In this document: in pieces, positions 1 to 8,081 of the stretch
Position numbering within the stretch: the first letter of the stretch is position 1
Layout: each line of letters begins with the position of its first letter
Source of the DNA: Bacteroidales bacterium UBA3289
GTDB lineage: Bacteria > Bacteroidota > Bacteroidia > Bacteroidales > UBA932
DNA length: 42,611 nucleotides
NCBI GenBank assembly: GCA_002361625.1
Contig: DETL01000031.1
Location: 44,749 to 87,359 of the forward strand
Direction: 5' to 3'
Notes under the pieces: generated by a model
The model's database searches: none
What the model was told of the DNA's origin: nothing
What the model saw: only the letters and a program-made list of their open reading frames with translations
Program-made: the position numbers and the translations under genes

Positions 1-815
1 ATTTCCACGACCTCGTTGGCACGTTCGCCGCAGGCCGCCATCACGATGACGTCGGCGTCGCCCTGCTTGGCGATGGCGTGCTGGAGGACGGTCTTGCCGC
101 AGCCGAACGGACCGGGGATGAAGCCGGTGCCGCCTTCGGCGATGGGGTTCAGGGTGTCGATCACCCGGACGCCCGTCTCCATGATGCGGTCGGGACGCGG
201 CTTCTCGCGGTAACCCTTGACGGCCACCTTGACGGGCCATTTCTGGGTCATCGTGACATTGACGTCTTCTCCCTCGGCGTTGGTGAGGACGGCGATGACG
301 GTATCCACGTTGTAGGATCCTTCCGGTTTGACGGATTTGACGGTGTAATCGCCCTTGAAAGCGAACGGGACCATGATCTTGTGGGGCAGCCAGCCTTCCT
401 TGACCTCGCCCAGCCAGTCGGCCGCGACGACCTTGTCGCCGGGTTTCGCGATGGGCGTGAAATCCCAAAGTTTTTCACGGTCCAGGGGGTCGGTGTACTC
501 GCCGCGCTTCAGGAAGACGTCCTGCATGGTGGTGAGGTCGTTCTGCAAGCCGTCATAGACGCTGGACAGCAGGCCGGGACCCAGGGTGATCTCCAGCATC
601 CGGCCTTCGAACTCCACCTTGTCGCCGCCCTTGAGGCCGCGGGTGCTTTCGAACACCTGCACGGAGGCGTTTTTCCCGTTCACCTTGATTACCTCGGCCA
701 TCATCTTGACGCCGCCCAGGTCGATGTAGCAGATCTCGTTCTCGGCCACCGGTCCGTCCACCAGGACGGTCACCAGGTTCGAGACGATCCCCGTAACAAT
801 ACCTGTAGTTTTCAT
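1..815 (-). CDS. atpA: V-type ATP synthase subunit A (catalytic), N-terminal part, cut by window edge
   Basis: This is the nucleotide-hydrolysing subunit of the V/A-type rotary ATPase, which sits on the cytoplasmic side and couples ATP to ion movement. The reading frame opens at an ATG (813-815) and runs off the window start after 271 codons, a little under half of the usual ~580-590 residues. The start reads MKTTGIVTGIVSNLVTV, a typical N-terminal beta-barrel. A P-loop GPFGCGKT is visible with its lysine at about residue 241, followed by AACGERANEVVE, both characteristic of the A subunit. The non-homologous insert typical of A subunits lies between barrel and P-loop. It is the third gene of a minus-strand operon after subunit E and DUF2764. 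Identification is firm; the symbol atpA/ntpA is family convention. Confidence 0.96.
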   Translation of the reverse strand, partial: MKTTGIVTGIVSNLVTVLVDGPVAENEICYIDLGGVKMMAEVIKVNGKNASVQVFESTRGLKGGDKVEFEGRMLEITLGPGLLSSVYDGLQNDLTTMQDVFLKRGEYTDPLDREKLWDFTPIAKPGDKVVAADWLGEVKEGWLPHKIMVPFAFKGDYTVKSVKPEGSYNVDTVIAVLTNAEGEDVNVTMTQKWPVKVAVKGYREKPRPDRIMETGVRVIDTLNPIAEGGTGFIPGPFGCGKTVLQHAIAKQGDADVIVMAACGERANEVVE

Positions 816-834
816 TGATTCTATCTTTAATTGT

Positions 835-1479
835 TTATTGTTCAGTGTAATTGACTCCCTTGAAGGTGCCGCGGACCTCCTGGACGAGGCGGCGGAACTG
901 CTCGCGGCCCACTTCTTCGTCCAGCGCCAGCCAGCGGTTCACGATGTGCAGCTTGGCGATGTAGGCGAGGACGGCCTCGATGTCGAAGTAGTGGAAGACG
1001 GACAGGCTGTCCACCTTCTCCCAGAGGATGTCGTCCAGGCCTTTCTCCCGCGTGACGAGGTCCTCGCCGGCGAGGATGGAATCCACCTTCTGCTCCTCCT
1101 CGAACTCGCCGCCGGTGAAGCGGAAACCGTCGATGTCCACGTCGGCGGCGTCCGGATCCTCGCCCGTCATGACGTCCATGTCCGGCTCCCGGCCCAGCTG
1201 GGCGTTCAGGTAGCGGACCTTGGCGTTGCGGAGGTTGAGGTCGAACCGGAAGTATTCGCGGAGGAAGCGGTTGCGGCTCCGGAGCGCCTCGGCATAGAAG
1301 TCCGGGGTGAGTTCCTTGTCGCTGAATCCCTTGAGGAGGAAGTCCACGAGGGCGGCGTCCTTCTCGTCCAGGTCCCGTTTGATCTCGGCGATGACGGAGT
1401 TGAATCCGCCGCCGTCCGCGTACTTGAAGTCCGCGGTCAGGAAGGGGAGACTGGCGATGATATACTCGTAGTTACTCAT
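835..1479 (-). CDS. DUF2764 family protein of the V-type ATPase operon
   Basis: A 214-residue soluble protein without signal peptide or membrane segment. It begins MSNYEYIIASLPFL, and that start with the following acidic, helical sequence is what I recognise as the DUF2764 family. In Bacteroidetes this family is regularly encoded between subunits E and A of the V-type ATPase, the slot where other organisms place subunit C (the central-stalk socket) or F. Here it starts four bases after the end of the subunit E gene and ends 19 bases before subunit A, so it is surely co-transcribed. The role as a stalk or assembly subunit is inferred from gene order only; no catalytic motif is visible. Confidence 0.88.
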   Translation of the reverse strand: MSNYEYIIASLPFLTADFKYADGGGFNSVIAEIKRDLDEKDAALVDFLLKGFSDKELTPDFYAEALRSRNRFLREYFRFDLNLRNAKVRYLNAQLGREPDMDVMTGEDPDAADVDIDGFRFTGGEFEEEQKVDSILAGEDLVTREKGLDDILWEKVDSLSVFHYFDIEAVLAYIAKLHIVNRWLALDEEVGREQFRRLVQEVRGTFKGVNYTEQ

Positions 1480-1483
1480 GCCC

Positions 1484-2086
1484 TTATCCGAACAGAAGCT
1501 TCTTCGTCGCAGGACGCAGATAACCGCCGATGAGGTCCTTGAAGGTCTCGTCGGTCAGGCTCACGAAATAGCCGCCATCCTTGGGACCGATCTTGAATCC
1601 GCCCGTGACTTTCTTGGAGAAGGAGGCTTCCACACCCTTGCCGATGATCTTGCCGAGCTCGCTCTTCACGAACGGCTCCAGACCGGCCTTCAGGGATTCG
1701 GGAAGGACGAGGGCGAGGTCGGCCGGCTCTTCGGCGGAGAATTTCTGCGCCACGGCGGTGATGATGCCCTTGACGTATTCCTCGCTGGTGAGGGCATTCT
1801 CGACGGCCGTGTCGGCCATCTTGGTGACGATGAGGTTCTCGATGTCGGAACGAGTGGCCTGGACGGACTGTCCGGCGGCCATCTTCACGTCTCCCTCCAC
1901 CTTGACCTTGTAGTCGTCGGCCTCCTTGCGGGCCTTCGCGAGGATGGCTTCAGCCTCCTCCCGGGCCTTTTTCACGATCTCTTCCGCTTCGGAGAGGGCC
2001 TTCTGGAGAACGGCTTCCCCTTCCTGTTTTCCTTTCGCGAGGCCTTCGTCGTAGAGCCTCTGGGTGAGTTCCTGGAGTTTGTCCAT
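1484..2086 (-). CDS. atpE: V-type ATP synthase subunit E (peripheral stalk)
   Basis: A 200-residue protein that starts MDKLQELTQRLYDEGLAKGKQEGE and continues as a long, charged alpha-helix rich in Ala, Glu and Lys to about residue 75, then a compact C-terminal domain. This is the standard shape of V/A-ATPase subunit E, whose N-terminal helix pairs with another stalk helix and whose C-terminal domain binds the catalytic head. It is the first gene of the operon and is followed after four bases by DUF2764. The start codon sits in the context GATATGG; no Shine-Dalgarno sequence is seen, as expected for Bacteroidetes. The symbol is the one used for V-type operons and should not be confused with the F-type c subunit. 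Confidence 0.93.
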   Translation of the reverse strand: MDKLQELTQRLYDEGLAKGKQEGEAVLQKALSEAEEIVKKAREEAEAILAKARKEADDYKVKVEGDVKMAAGQSVQATRSDIENLIVTKMADTAVENALTSEEYVKGIITAVAQKFSAEEPADLALVLPESLKAGLEPFVKSELGKIIGKGVEASFSKKVTGGFKIGPKDGGYFVSLTDETFKDLIGGYLRPATKKLLFG

Positions 2087-2129
2087 ATCAATGATTCAGT
2101 GTTTTGTTAATAGCCGGTTTACAATTTGA

Positions 2130-2161
2130 CAAAGTTAGCAAAAAAATGCGTGAACCCCAAA
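2130..2161 (-). promoter_or_regulatory. Bacteroidetes-type promoter of the V-ATPase operon
   Basis: On the minus strand TAACTTTG (2137 down to 2130) matches the -7 consensus TAnnTTTG, and TTTG (2161-2158) lies exactly 20 bases upstream, the usual -33 spacing. The predicted transcript would start near 2123 and leave a leader of roughly 35 bases before subunit E. The -33 element sits inside the hairpin at 2152-2168. Confidence 0.7.
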
Positions 2162-2168
2162 GGGGTTC
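2140..2168 (-). terminator. Rho-independent-like terminator after the ABC-F gene
   Basis: A perfect inverted repeat, GAACCCC / GGGGTTC with a three-base loop (2152-2168), is followed on the minus strand after five bases by seven T (2146-2140). It lies 59 bases past the ABC-F stop. The T-run is slightly displaced from the stem, so termination strength is uncertain. It overlaps the promoter of the next operon. Confidence 0.6.
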
Positions 2169-2227
2169 TTTTGCAAAACCTCTAATGTGAAAGTTGTTTC
2201 CTCGGAAATGACGGTAAAACCCGTTAC

Positions 2228-4003
2228 TTAGATCTCCGACAGTTCCAGCCAGCGCATCTCCTTTTCGTCCAGGAGGGACTGCAGTTCGCCGTAGCGGGTG
2301 GAGGCTTCCTGAAGCTGGACGGGGGAGAGGGTGCCGCTGGAGAGTTTTGCTTCCAGGTCGGCCTTCTCGGCTTCCAGGCGGGGAATTTCTTCGTCCAGGG
2401 CCTTGAGTTCCTGCTGCTCTTTCCAGGTGAGCTTGCGCTTGGCAGGCGACTTGACGCGCTCCACGACAGGCTTGTCCGGCTTCTGGGCCACCTTCTGCTG
2501 GGCTTCGTAGTCCTTGATGAAGGTGCGGTATTCGGTGTAGTTGCCGATGAAGTCCTTCACGACGCCGTCGCCGCAGAAGACGAAGAGGTGGTCCACCAGG
2601 CGGTCCAGGAAATGGCGGTCGTGGGAGACGATGATGAGCGAGCCCTTGAATTCCAGCAGGTATTCCTCCAGGATGTCCAGGGTGACGATGTCCAGGTCGT
2701 TCGTGGGCTCGTCCAGGATGAGGAGGTTGGGCTGCTGCTTGAGGATCGTGAGGAGGTACAGGCGCCGCCGTTCGCCGCCGGAGAGGCGTTCCACGGGGTT
2801 CATCCACATGTCGTGCGGGAAGAGGAACCGGCCCAGCAGGTGCGTGTCGCCGATGGTGTCCATCACCGTCTGTCCGGGCTTGAACTGCATCCCGGCCTGG
2901 TGGTAATAGCCGATCTTCAGGGATTCGCCCCGGTCGATGATCCCGTCCAGGGTGCCGCCCATCGACGGGTTCCAGCCGCCGGTGAGGAGGTTGAGGAACG
3001 TCGTCTTTCCGGCCGCGTTCCGTCCCACGATCCCCACGCGCTCATACCGCTGGAAATTGTAGGTGAAATGGCTCAGGTAGCATTTGTCCTCCCACCAGAA
3101 GGAGACGTCCTTGCAGTTGATGACCTTGTTCCCGAGATAGGTGCTCTTGACCTGCATCTCGGTCATATCGACCTGTTTGGAAACGTAAGTATCCTCCGCC
3201 CGTTCCTTCAGCTCCCAGAAGGCCTGCTTGCGGTATTTGGCCTTGCCGGTGCGGGCGCAGGGTGTGGCGTGCATCCACTCGAGTTCGCGCCGCAGGACGT
3301 TCCGGACCTTGTCCGTCTCCGCGTTGTAATTGTCGATCCGCTCCTGCCGCTTCTCCAGGAAGTTCATGTAGTCCCCCCGGTAAATGTACACCTGCCCCCG
3401 GTCCATCTCCATGACCGTGTTGCACACGCGGTCCAGGAAATACCGGTCGTGGGTGACCATGAACAGGGTGCTCCGTTCGTGCTTGAGCCGCTGCTCCAGG
3501 AACTCGATGGCGTCGATGTCCAGGTGGTTCGTGGGCTCGTCCATGATGTAGAAATCGGCCTCCGAGGCCAGCATTCGGGCCAGGGCGACGCGCTTGACTT
3601 CGCCGCCGGAGAGGTCCTTCATGGGCTTGTCCCAGTCCGTCAGGGAGAACTGCGTCAGGAGCCGCTGCACCCGCCGCTCGTACTCCCACAGATGCTCCTG
3701 GTCCAGGTGGTCGGTCCACTGCCCCGAATCGTCCATGATCTGCCGAAAGATGGACTTCTCGGGATCGTAAGCGTATTCCTGTTCCAGGAAAGCGATCCGT
3801 ATATCCTTGAGAAAGAGGATCTTCCCGCCGCTGTCGGACTTGTCCTTGCCGGCGAGGATCCTCAGGAGGGAAGTCTTTCCGGTCCCGTTAGGCGCGATGA
3901 GCGCCACCTTGTCGCCTTCATTGATATTGAAGTCGATGTGCTCGAACAGCACCTTGGGACCGTACGACTTGGATATGTTCTCGATTTGCAGGTAGCTTGC
4001 CAT
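2228..4003 (-). CDS. ABC-F family ATPase, Uup-like
   Basis: A soluble protein of 591 residues with two ABC cassettes in tandem and no membrane segment, the layout of ABC-F proteins that act on ribosomes or nucleic acids rather than transport. Cassette 1 has the P-loop APNGTGKT (about residues 37-44) and signature LSGGE; cassette 2 has GRNAAGKT and LSGGERRR. Both have Walker B LDEPTN-type motifs (MDEPTNHLD, LDEPTNDLD). The inter-domain linker contains TGKAKYRKQAF and the C-terminus is a charged coiled coil, as in Uup. I chose the ATG at 4001-4003: the longer frame would need a TTG, and a -7 promoter box lies only six bases upstream of this ATG. The ribosome-related role is family knowledge; the exact subfamily is not certain. 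Confidence 0.93.
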   Translation of the reverse strand: MASYLQIENISKSYGPKVLFEHIDFNINEGDKVALIAPNGTGKTSLLRILAGKDKSDSGGKILFLKDIRIAFLEQEYAYDPEKSIFRQIMDDSGQWTDHLDQEHLWEYERRVQRLLTQFSLTDWDKPMKDLSGGEVKRVALARMLASEADFYIMDEPTNHLDIDAIEFLEQRLKHERSTLFMVTHDRYFLDRVCNTVMEMDRGQVYIYRGDYMNFLEKRQERIDNYNAETDKVRNVLRRELEWMHATPCARTGKAKYRKQAFWELKERAEDTYVSKQVDMTEMQVKSTYLGNKVINCKDVSFWWEDKCYLSHFTYNFQRYERVGIVGRNAAGKTTFLNLLTGGWNPSMGGTLDGIIDRGESLKIGYYHQAGMQFKPGQTVMDTIGDTHLLGRFLFPHDMWMNPVERLSGGERRRLYLLTILKQQPNLLILDEPTNDLDIVTLDILEEYLLEFKGSLIIVSHDRHFLDRLVDHLFVFCGDGVVKDFIGNYTEYRTFIKDYEAQQKVAQKPDKPVVERVKSPAKRKLTWKEQQELKALDEEIPRLEAEKADLEAKLSSGTLSPVQLQEASTRYGELQSLLDEKEMRWLELSEI

Positions 4004-4009
4004 GACCTG

Positions 4010-4017
4010 CAAAGATA
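4010..4017 (-). promoter_or_regulatory. -7 promoter box directly in front of the ABC-F start
   Basis: TATCTTTG on the minus strand matches TAnnTTTG and ends six bases before the ATG. If used, the transcript would begin at or within a few bases of the start codon. No convincing -33 TTTG is seen at the usual distance. Confidence 0.5.
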
Positions 4018-4023
4018 CGCATT

Positions 4024-6153
4024 TTATTTGAACAGCATCGGGGCCATCTCGTAGAGGCAGCGGCGCCAGGTGAGGAATTCGTGGGCCGTGCCTTCGGAGA
4101 CGTAGCCCTTGGCGTTGAAACCGGCGGCCTGGAGCTTGGCGGCGGATTCCCGGATCATGTCGGGGTTCTCCTTGCTGCCGCAGCCCACGAAGATGCCTTT
4201 CACCTGCTTCGGGTCCTTGATCTCCTCGGGCAGGTAGATACCGCCGCTCATGAGGCCGTAATAGGCGAACATTTCCGGACGTTCCAGCGTGATGGCGTGC
4301 GTTTCCATGCCGCCCATGGAGAGGCCGGCCATGGCGCGCTTCTCCTTCTTCGCGATGGTGCGGAAGTGGGAATCGACATAGGGGACCAGTTCGTCACAGA
4401 GGACGTGCTCGAAGTCATGGAAGTTGAAGTTGCGGAGGCCGCCGATCTTCACGTCGTTGGTCATGCCGTAGGTCATCACGACGATGAACGGTTCGATCTT
4501 CCCCTCGGCGATGAGGTTGTCCATGATCAGGTTCGCATGGCCCTGGTTCCACCAGGCGTACTCGTTCTCGCCCCAGCCATGCTGCAGGTACAGCACGGGG
4601 AACTTCTTCTTTCCATCGTACTGCGGCGGGGTATAGACATAGGCCTGGCGTGTCTGCTTCGTGCTTTCGGACCAGAAGAGGACCTGCTGGACATTGCCGT
4701 GGGGCACGTTCTTCAGGGCGTAGAAGTCCGCGTCGTGGGCAGGGACCTCGATGCCGCTTTCCCAGCGGGTGGAGCCGAAGAAGTTCTGCGTGCCGGGATC
4801 GTTGAAAACGCCTCCGTCGACAGTGAGGTGATAGTAGTGGAAGCCCTCGTCCTCAGGCGCGGCAGTCGTACCGGTCCAGTAGCCGTCGGCATCCTTATGC
4901 AGGACGGTGCCGCCGCCGATGCCGGCGATGACGGACGTGGCCTTGGGCGCATAGACTTTGAAGCGGACGTAGCGCTGGGAGTTCACCATCGGGTATTCCT
5001 GTCCGGGCTGGTTGAGTTCGCTGGGCCGGAAGTCCTCGAGGATCACGGCGTCGTCCTTTTCCGGGTCGAAGCCCTTGACCGCCAGGTAGGCGCGCTTGGG
5101 CTTGTAATTCTCGTCGAAAAGGAGTGGATAGTTGTTCACGCCCAGCCAGGAATCCTTGTCGGAGACGTTCCAGAAGGTGACGCAGTCCACGACGTCCTTA
5201 TGCTTGCGGAGGACCTTGAACAGGTTCACATACTGGTCCTGCTGCATGGTTTTTTCCCAGTCGGCGATCTTCGCACCGCCCTGGCTGAACCGCAGGGCAC
5301 CGCCCATGTCGGTGTTCACGCGGACGTCCAGTTCCGTGATGTGGATATGGTCCACGACGGTGGAATACAGCGCGATGGCCTTGTCGATGTCCTCCGCGGA
5401 AGGACCGTAGATGTTGTAATGGCCCTGCATGCCGATCCCGTGGACCGGGACGCCGGCGTCCTTCATCCGCTTCACCAGGTTGTAGATGCGCTGGCTCTTG
5501 GCGGGTTCGGCGTCGTTGTAGTCGTTGTAAAAGAGGAGGGCGTCGGGGTCGGCCTCGTGGGCATACTCGAAGGCCTTGTAGATGAATTCCTCGCCGGCGA
5601 TCTTGTACATGGGGGATTCGCGGAGCTCGGGACGGCCGGGCCAGACAGGGCTGTCGGCCACGGCCTCATTCACCACGTCCCAGCAATAGACGATATCCTT
5701 GTACCGGTTCACGACGGCCTGGATGTGGTGCTTCATGTTGGCATAGAACTCCTCCTTGGAGAGGAGGTTCCCGTCCTTGTCCTGATACATCCAGGGAGCG
5801 ATCTGACTGTGCCACATCAGGGTATGGCCGCGCAGCGGGATCTTGTGCGCGCGGCAGAAGTCCGCGATGCGGTCGGCATCCTCCCAGCGGAAGACGCCCT
5901 TCTCGGGCTCCGTGGGCTCGGGCTTCATCGCGTTTTCGGCGGTGATGCTGTTGAATTCGCGGAGGACGACGGCGACCTCGCCGGGATTGACGACGTTGTG
6001 GTTGTTCACGGCGACGCCGATCTTGAAATAGTCCTTGTAGGCGTCCTTGAGCCCGTCGGTGGGTTCGGGAATCTCACGCTGGCCCCACTGGGCACCGGCA
6101 GGAACAAGGCCGATGGAGAGGGCGGATAAGGCGGTAAGCAGCAGTTTCTTCAT
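4024..6153 (-). CDS. Secreted xylanase-feruloyl esterase fusion (GH10 + E-set + CE1-like)
   Basis: A 709-residue secreted bifunctional enzyme. A signal peptide (MKKLLLTALSALSIGLVPAGA) precedes a GH10 endo-1,4-beta-xylanase barrel at about 30-370, with acid/base Glu163 in WDVVNEAV and nucleophile Glu274 in HITELDVR. A beta-sandwich resembling the E-set/CBM48-like domain of bacterial feruloyl esterases follows at about 390-480, then an esterase D/CE1-like alpha/beta-hydrolase with Ser612 in GLSMGG and His691 in GTAHEF. This order matches known rumen Prevotella xylanase-feruloyl esterases of the Xyn10D-Fae1A type. It would cut arabinoxylan and release ferulate from it. The longer frame upstream lacks a signal peptide at its N-terminus, so I start at 6153. 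The second CE1-like esterase at 6886-8025 shares the E-set plus esterase half. No SusCD pair is adjacent on this strand. Confidence 0.93.
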   Translation of the reverse strand: MKKLLLTALSALSIGLVPAGAQWGQREIPEPTDGLKDAYKDYFKIGVAVNNHNVVNPGEVAVVLREFNSITAENAMKPEPTEPEKGVFRWEDADRIADFCRAHKIPLRGHTLMWHSQIAPWMYQDKDGNLLSKEEFYANMKHHIQAVVNRYKDIVYCWDVVNEAVADSPVWPGRPELRESPMYKIAGEEFIYKAFEYAHEADPDALLFYNDYNDAEPAKSQRIYNLVKRMKDAGVPVHGIGMQGHYNIYGPSAEDIDKAIALYSTVVDHIHITELDVRVNTDMGGALRFSQGGAKIADWEKTMQQDQYVNLFKVLRKHKDVVDCVTFWNVSDKDSWLGVNNYPLLFDENYKPKRAYLAVKGFDPEKDDAVILEDFRPSELNQPGQEYPMVNSQRYVRFKVYAPKATSVIAGIGGGTVLHKDADGYWTGTTAAPEDEGFHYYHLTVDGGVFNDPGTQNFFGSTRWESGIEVPAHDADFYALKNVPHGNVQQVLFWSESTKQTRQAYVYTPPQYDGKKKFPVLYLQHGWGENEYAWWNQGHANLIMDNLIAEGKIEPFIVVMTYGMTNDVKIGGLRNFNFHDFEHVLCDELVPYVDSHFRTIAKKEKRAMAGLSMGGMETHAITLERPEMFAYYGLMSGGIYLPEEIKDPKQVKGIFVGCGSKENPDMIRESAAKLQAAGFNAKGYVSEGTAHEFLTWRRCLYEMAPMLFK

Positions 6154-6176
6154 CGTGAAGGTTTTTTGTTCTTGGG

Positions 6177-6208
6177 CGAAGATAGTCCATCCCCGGCAGA
6201 TACACAAC
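6177..6208 (-). promoter_or_regulatory. Promoter of the xylanase-esterase gene
   Basis: On the minus strand TATCTTCG (6184-6177) is one base from TAnnTTTG, and GTTG (6208-6205) lies 20 bases upstream in the -33 position. The box ends 23 bases before the ATG. Confidence 0.5.
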
Positions 6209-6280
6209 CGGCCCGGCCCCCGAAACCCGTTTCGGGCTTAAATTTGAAAGCATTTGATACGGTTTTGAAACTGCCGGCGG

Positions 6281-6312
6281 TTTGCGGGGGAATGGAAAAT
6301 GGTGTATTTTTG
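6281..6312 (+). promoter_or_regulatory. Promoter of the DNA-glycosylase-like gene
   Basis: TTTG (6281-6284), 20 bases, then TATTTTTG (6305-6312) is a full match to the Bacteroidetes consensus. The -7 box ends eight bases before the ATG at 6321, so the message is probably leaderless or nearly so. It also decides the start, since the longer open frame begins upstream of this promoter. Confidence 0.7.
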
Positions 6313-6320
6313 CAACCGAT

Positions 6321-6893
6321 ATGACTATTCCGACCGAACGTCATCCTTTCGACCCCTTCCTGCCGGAGGGCGCGAAAGTCCTTTTCCTGGGCAGTTTCCC
6401 GCCGCAGCCCAAGCGGTGGTCCATGCCCTTTTTCTACCCGAACTGGACCAATGATTTCTGGCGGATCTGCGGCCTGCTGTACCACGGGAACAAGGACTGG
6501 TTTGCCGTGCCGGGGGAGAAACGCTTCGACATGGACCGGGTGCAGGCGTTCTGCCGGGAGGAGGGCATCGCCCTCTACGACACGGCCTGCGCCGTCCGCC
6601 GGCTGCAGGACAACGCGTCCGACAAATTCCTGGAAGTGGTGGAGGCGACGGACATCCCGGCCCTGCTGGCCCGGATCCCTTCGTGCAAAGCCGTCGTCAC
6701 GACCGGACAGAAGGCGACCGACGTCATCGTCGGGACCTTCGGATGCGACGAGCCCCCGATGGGCGGCTCGGTGCCGCTTTCCATCGGAGGCCGTACGCTC
6801 GCCTTCTGGCGGATGCCTTCCACCTCCCGGGCCTATCCGGCGCCGCTGGAGCGGAAAGCCCGGGCGTATAAGACCCTGTTCGACGCTATTTGA
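6321..6893 (+). CDS. Uracil-DNA glycosylase superfamily protein
   Basis: A 190-residue cytoplasmic protein without signal peptide. The N-terminal stretch VLFLGSFPPQPKRWSMPFF then NWTNDFWRI and the C-terminal WRMPSTSRAY resemble the two active-site motifs of the uracil-DNA glycosylase superfamily: a G-x-x-P loop near the N-terminus and a P-S-x-S loop near the C-terminus. Such enzymes remove uracil, hypoxanthine or related damaged bases from DNA. Which base this one removes cannot be told; mismatch-specific (Mug-like) and hypoxanthine-type members are both possible. The ATG at 6321 is supported by the promoter ending at 6312. The last eight bases overlap, tail to tail, the end of the esterase gene on the other strand. 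Confidence 0.78.
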   Translation: MTIPTERHPFDPFLPEGAKVLFLGSFPPQPKRWSMPFFYPNWTNDFWRICGLLYHGNKDWFAVPGEKRFDMDRVQAFCREEGIALYDTACAVRRLQDNASDKFLEVVEATDIPALLARIPSCKAVVTTGQKATDVIVGTFGCDEPPMGGSVPLSIGGRTLAFWRMPSTSRAYPAPLERKARAYKTLFDAI

Positions 6894-8025
6894 ACAGCCG
6901 CTGGGCGAAGAGGGTGAGGTACACCCGCCAGTTGCGCCAGATGTGTCCGCCGTCGGACTCGTAGTACTCGCAAGGGTATCCTTTCTCGTCGCAGTAGTTC
7001 TTGAGGATCAAGGAGTTCTTCTTTACGCCGTCGTCCTTGCCCACGCCGATCCAGAAGAGTTTCGGCTTGGCTGCGAAAAGGGCTTTGAGGGCCGGATCGT
7101 CCTCGCCCTGGGGAACGACGACACCGGAGAACTGGCCGATGTAGCCGAAGGTCGTCGGATAGTGGCGGGCGAGGGCGGAGGACTGGCGTCCGCCCATCGA
7201 GAGGCCGGCAACGGCCCGGTACGCCGCTCCCTTCTTCACGCGGTAGTGGCTCTCCACGTACTTGATGATGTCCGGGAAGCTGTTCTCGATCTCGATGGTG
7301 GAATCGGACCGGCTGTTCGCCATCGTGGGCTGGAACATGTTCACGGCGGCACCCGGGGCGGCCCGGTTGTAATAGACGCCGTTGGGGATGACGACAATCA
7401 TCGGCTCCGCCTTTCCCTCGGCGATGAGATTGTCCAGGATCTGGGCGGTGTGGCCGAGTTCCAGCCAGGCGTCCTCGTCTCCGCCGGAGCCGTGCAGGAG
7501 GTAGAACACGGGATACTTGGCCTTCGGGCTGTCCTCATAGCCGGCCGGCGTATAGACACTCATCCGCCGCGTGCAGCCCAGCGTCGGGGAGTCGTACCAG
7601 ACGTGGGACACGTTTCCGTGCGGAGTGTCATGGACCTCGTAATACCAGCCCGCATCGCCCTTCTCGGCGCTCAGGGTGAAGATGTTGGTCCAGGTCGCGA
7701 TGTCCCGGTTCTGATAGATGTTGGAAGGGTCCATGGTCCGGACGCCGTCCACGATGAAACTGTAGGAATACAATTCGCCCTTCAGGGGCTCCGTGGTGTA
7801 GGTCCACAGGCCGTCGCGGCCTTCCTGCATGTCCACCCGACGGACAGGCAGGAAATCGCCCGTCAGCTGGACCGTGATGGCCTTCGGCGCGTAATAGCGG
7901 AAGGTGACGGTATTGTCGGCATTGATTTCGGGGGAGACGATGCCCGTTCCCGGCCCCAGCGCCTGTTGGGCCCATGCGGCCGCTCCCATCAGAAGCGCCG
8001 CAGCGATGCATAAGGTCCGTTTCAT
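6886..8025 (-). CDS. Secreted CE1-like esterase (feruloyl/acetyl xylan esterase type)
   Basis: A 379-residue secreted esterase. It has a signal peptide (MKRTLCIAAALLMGAAAWAQ), an N-terminal E-set beta-sandwich at about 30-115 with the run TVTFRYYAPKAITVQLTGDF, and an esterase D/CE1-like alpha/beta-hydrolase from about 120. The nucleophile is Ser276 in GLSMGG, the oxyanion/fold motif is LLHGSGGDEDAW, and the catalytic His is likely His361 in DGGHIW. The same two domains form the back half of the xylanase fusion at 4024-6153, so the pair probably acts on the same acylated hemicellulose. Which acyl group is removed (ferulate, acetate or other) cannot be read from sequence. A -7 box lies four bases before the ATG. 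Confidence 0.9.
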   Translation of the reverse strand: MKRTLCIAAALLMGAAAWAQQALGPGTGIVSPEINADNTVTFRYYAPKAITVQLTGDFLPVRRVDMQEGRDGLWTYTTEPLKGELYSYSFIVDGVRTMDPSNIYQNRDIATWTNIFTLSAEKGDAGWYYEVHDTPHGNVSHVWYDSPTLGCTRRMSVYTPAGYEDSPKAKYPVFYLLHGSGGDEDAWLELGHTAQILDNLIAEGKAEPMIVVIPNGVYYNRAAPGAAVNMFQPTMANSRSDSTIEIENSFPDIIKYVESHYRVKKGAAYRAVAGLSMGGRQSSALARHYPTTFGYIGQFSGVVVPQGEDDPALKALFAAKPKLFWIGVGKDDGVKKNSLILKNYCDEKGYPCEYYESDGGHIWRNWRVYLTLFAQRLFK

Positions 8026-8029
8026 GCTC

Positions 8030-8037
8030 CAAAGATA
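8030..8037 (-). promoter_or_regulatory. -7 promoter box four bases before the esterase start
   Basis: TATCTTTG on the minus strand matches TAnnTTTG and is separated from the ATG (8025) by only GAGC, which implies a leaderless message. The -33 position carries GTCG, a poor match. Confidence 0.5.
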
Positions 8038-8081
8038 AGAAATCGTCTTCAGATTATCGACGGATTCCAGGGGAATATTTG

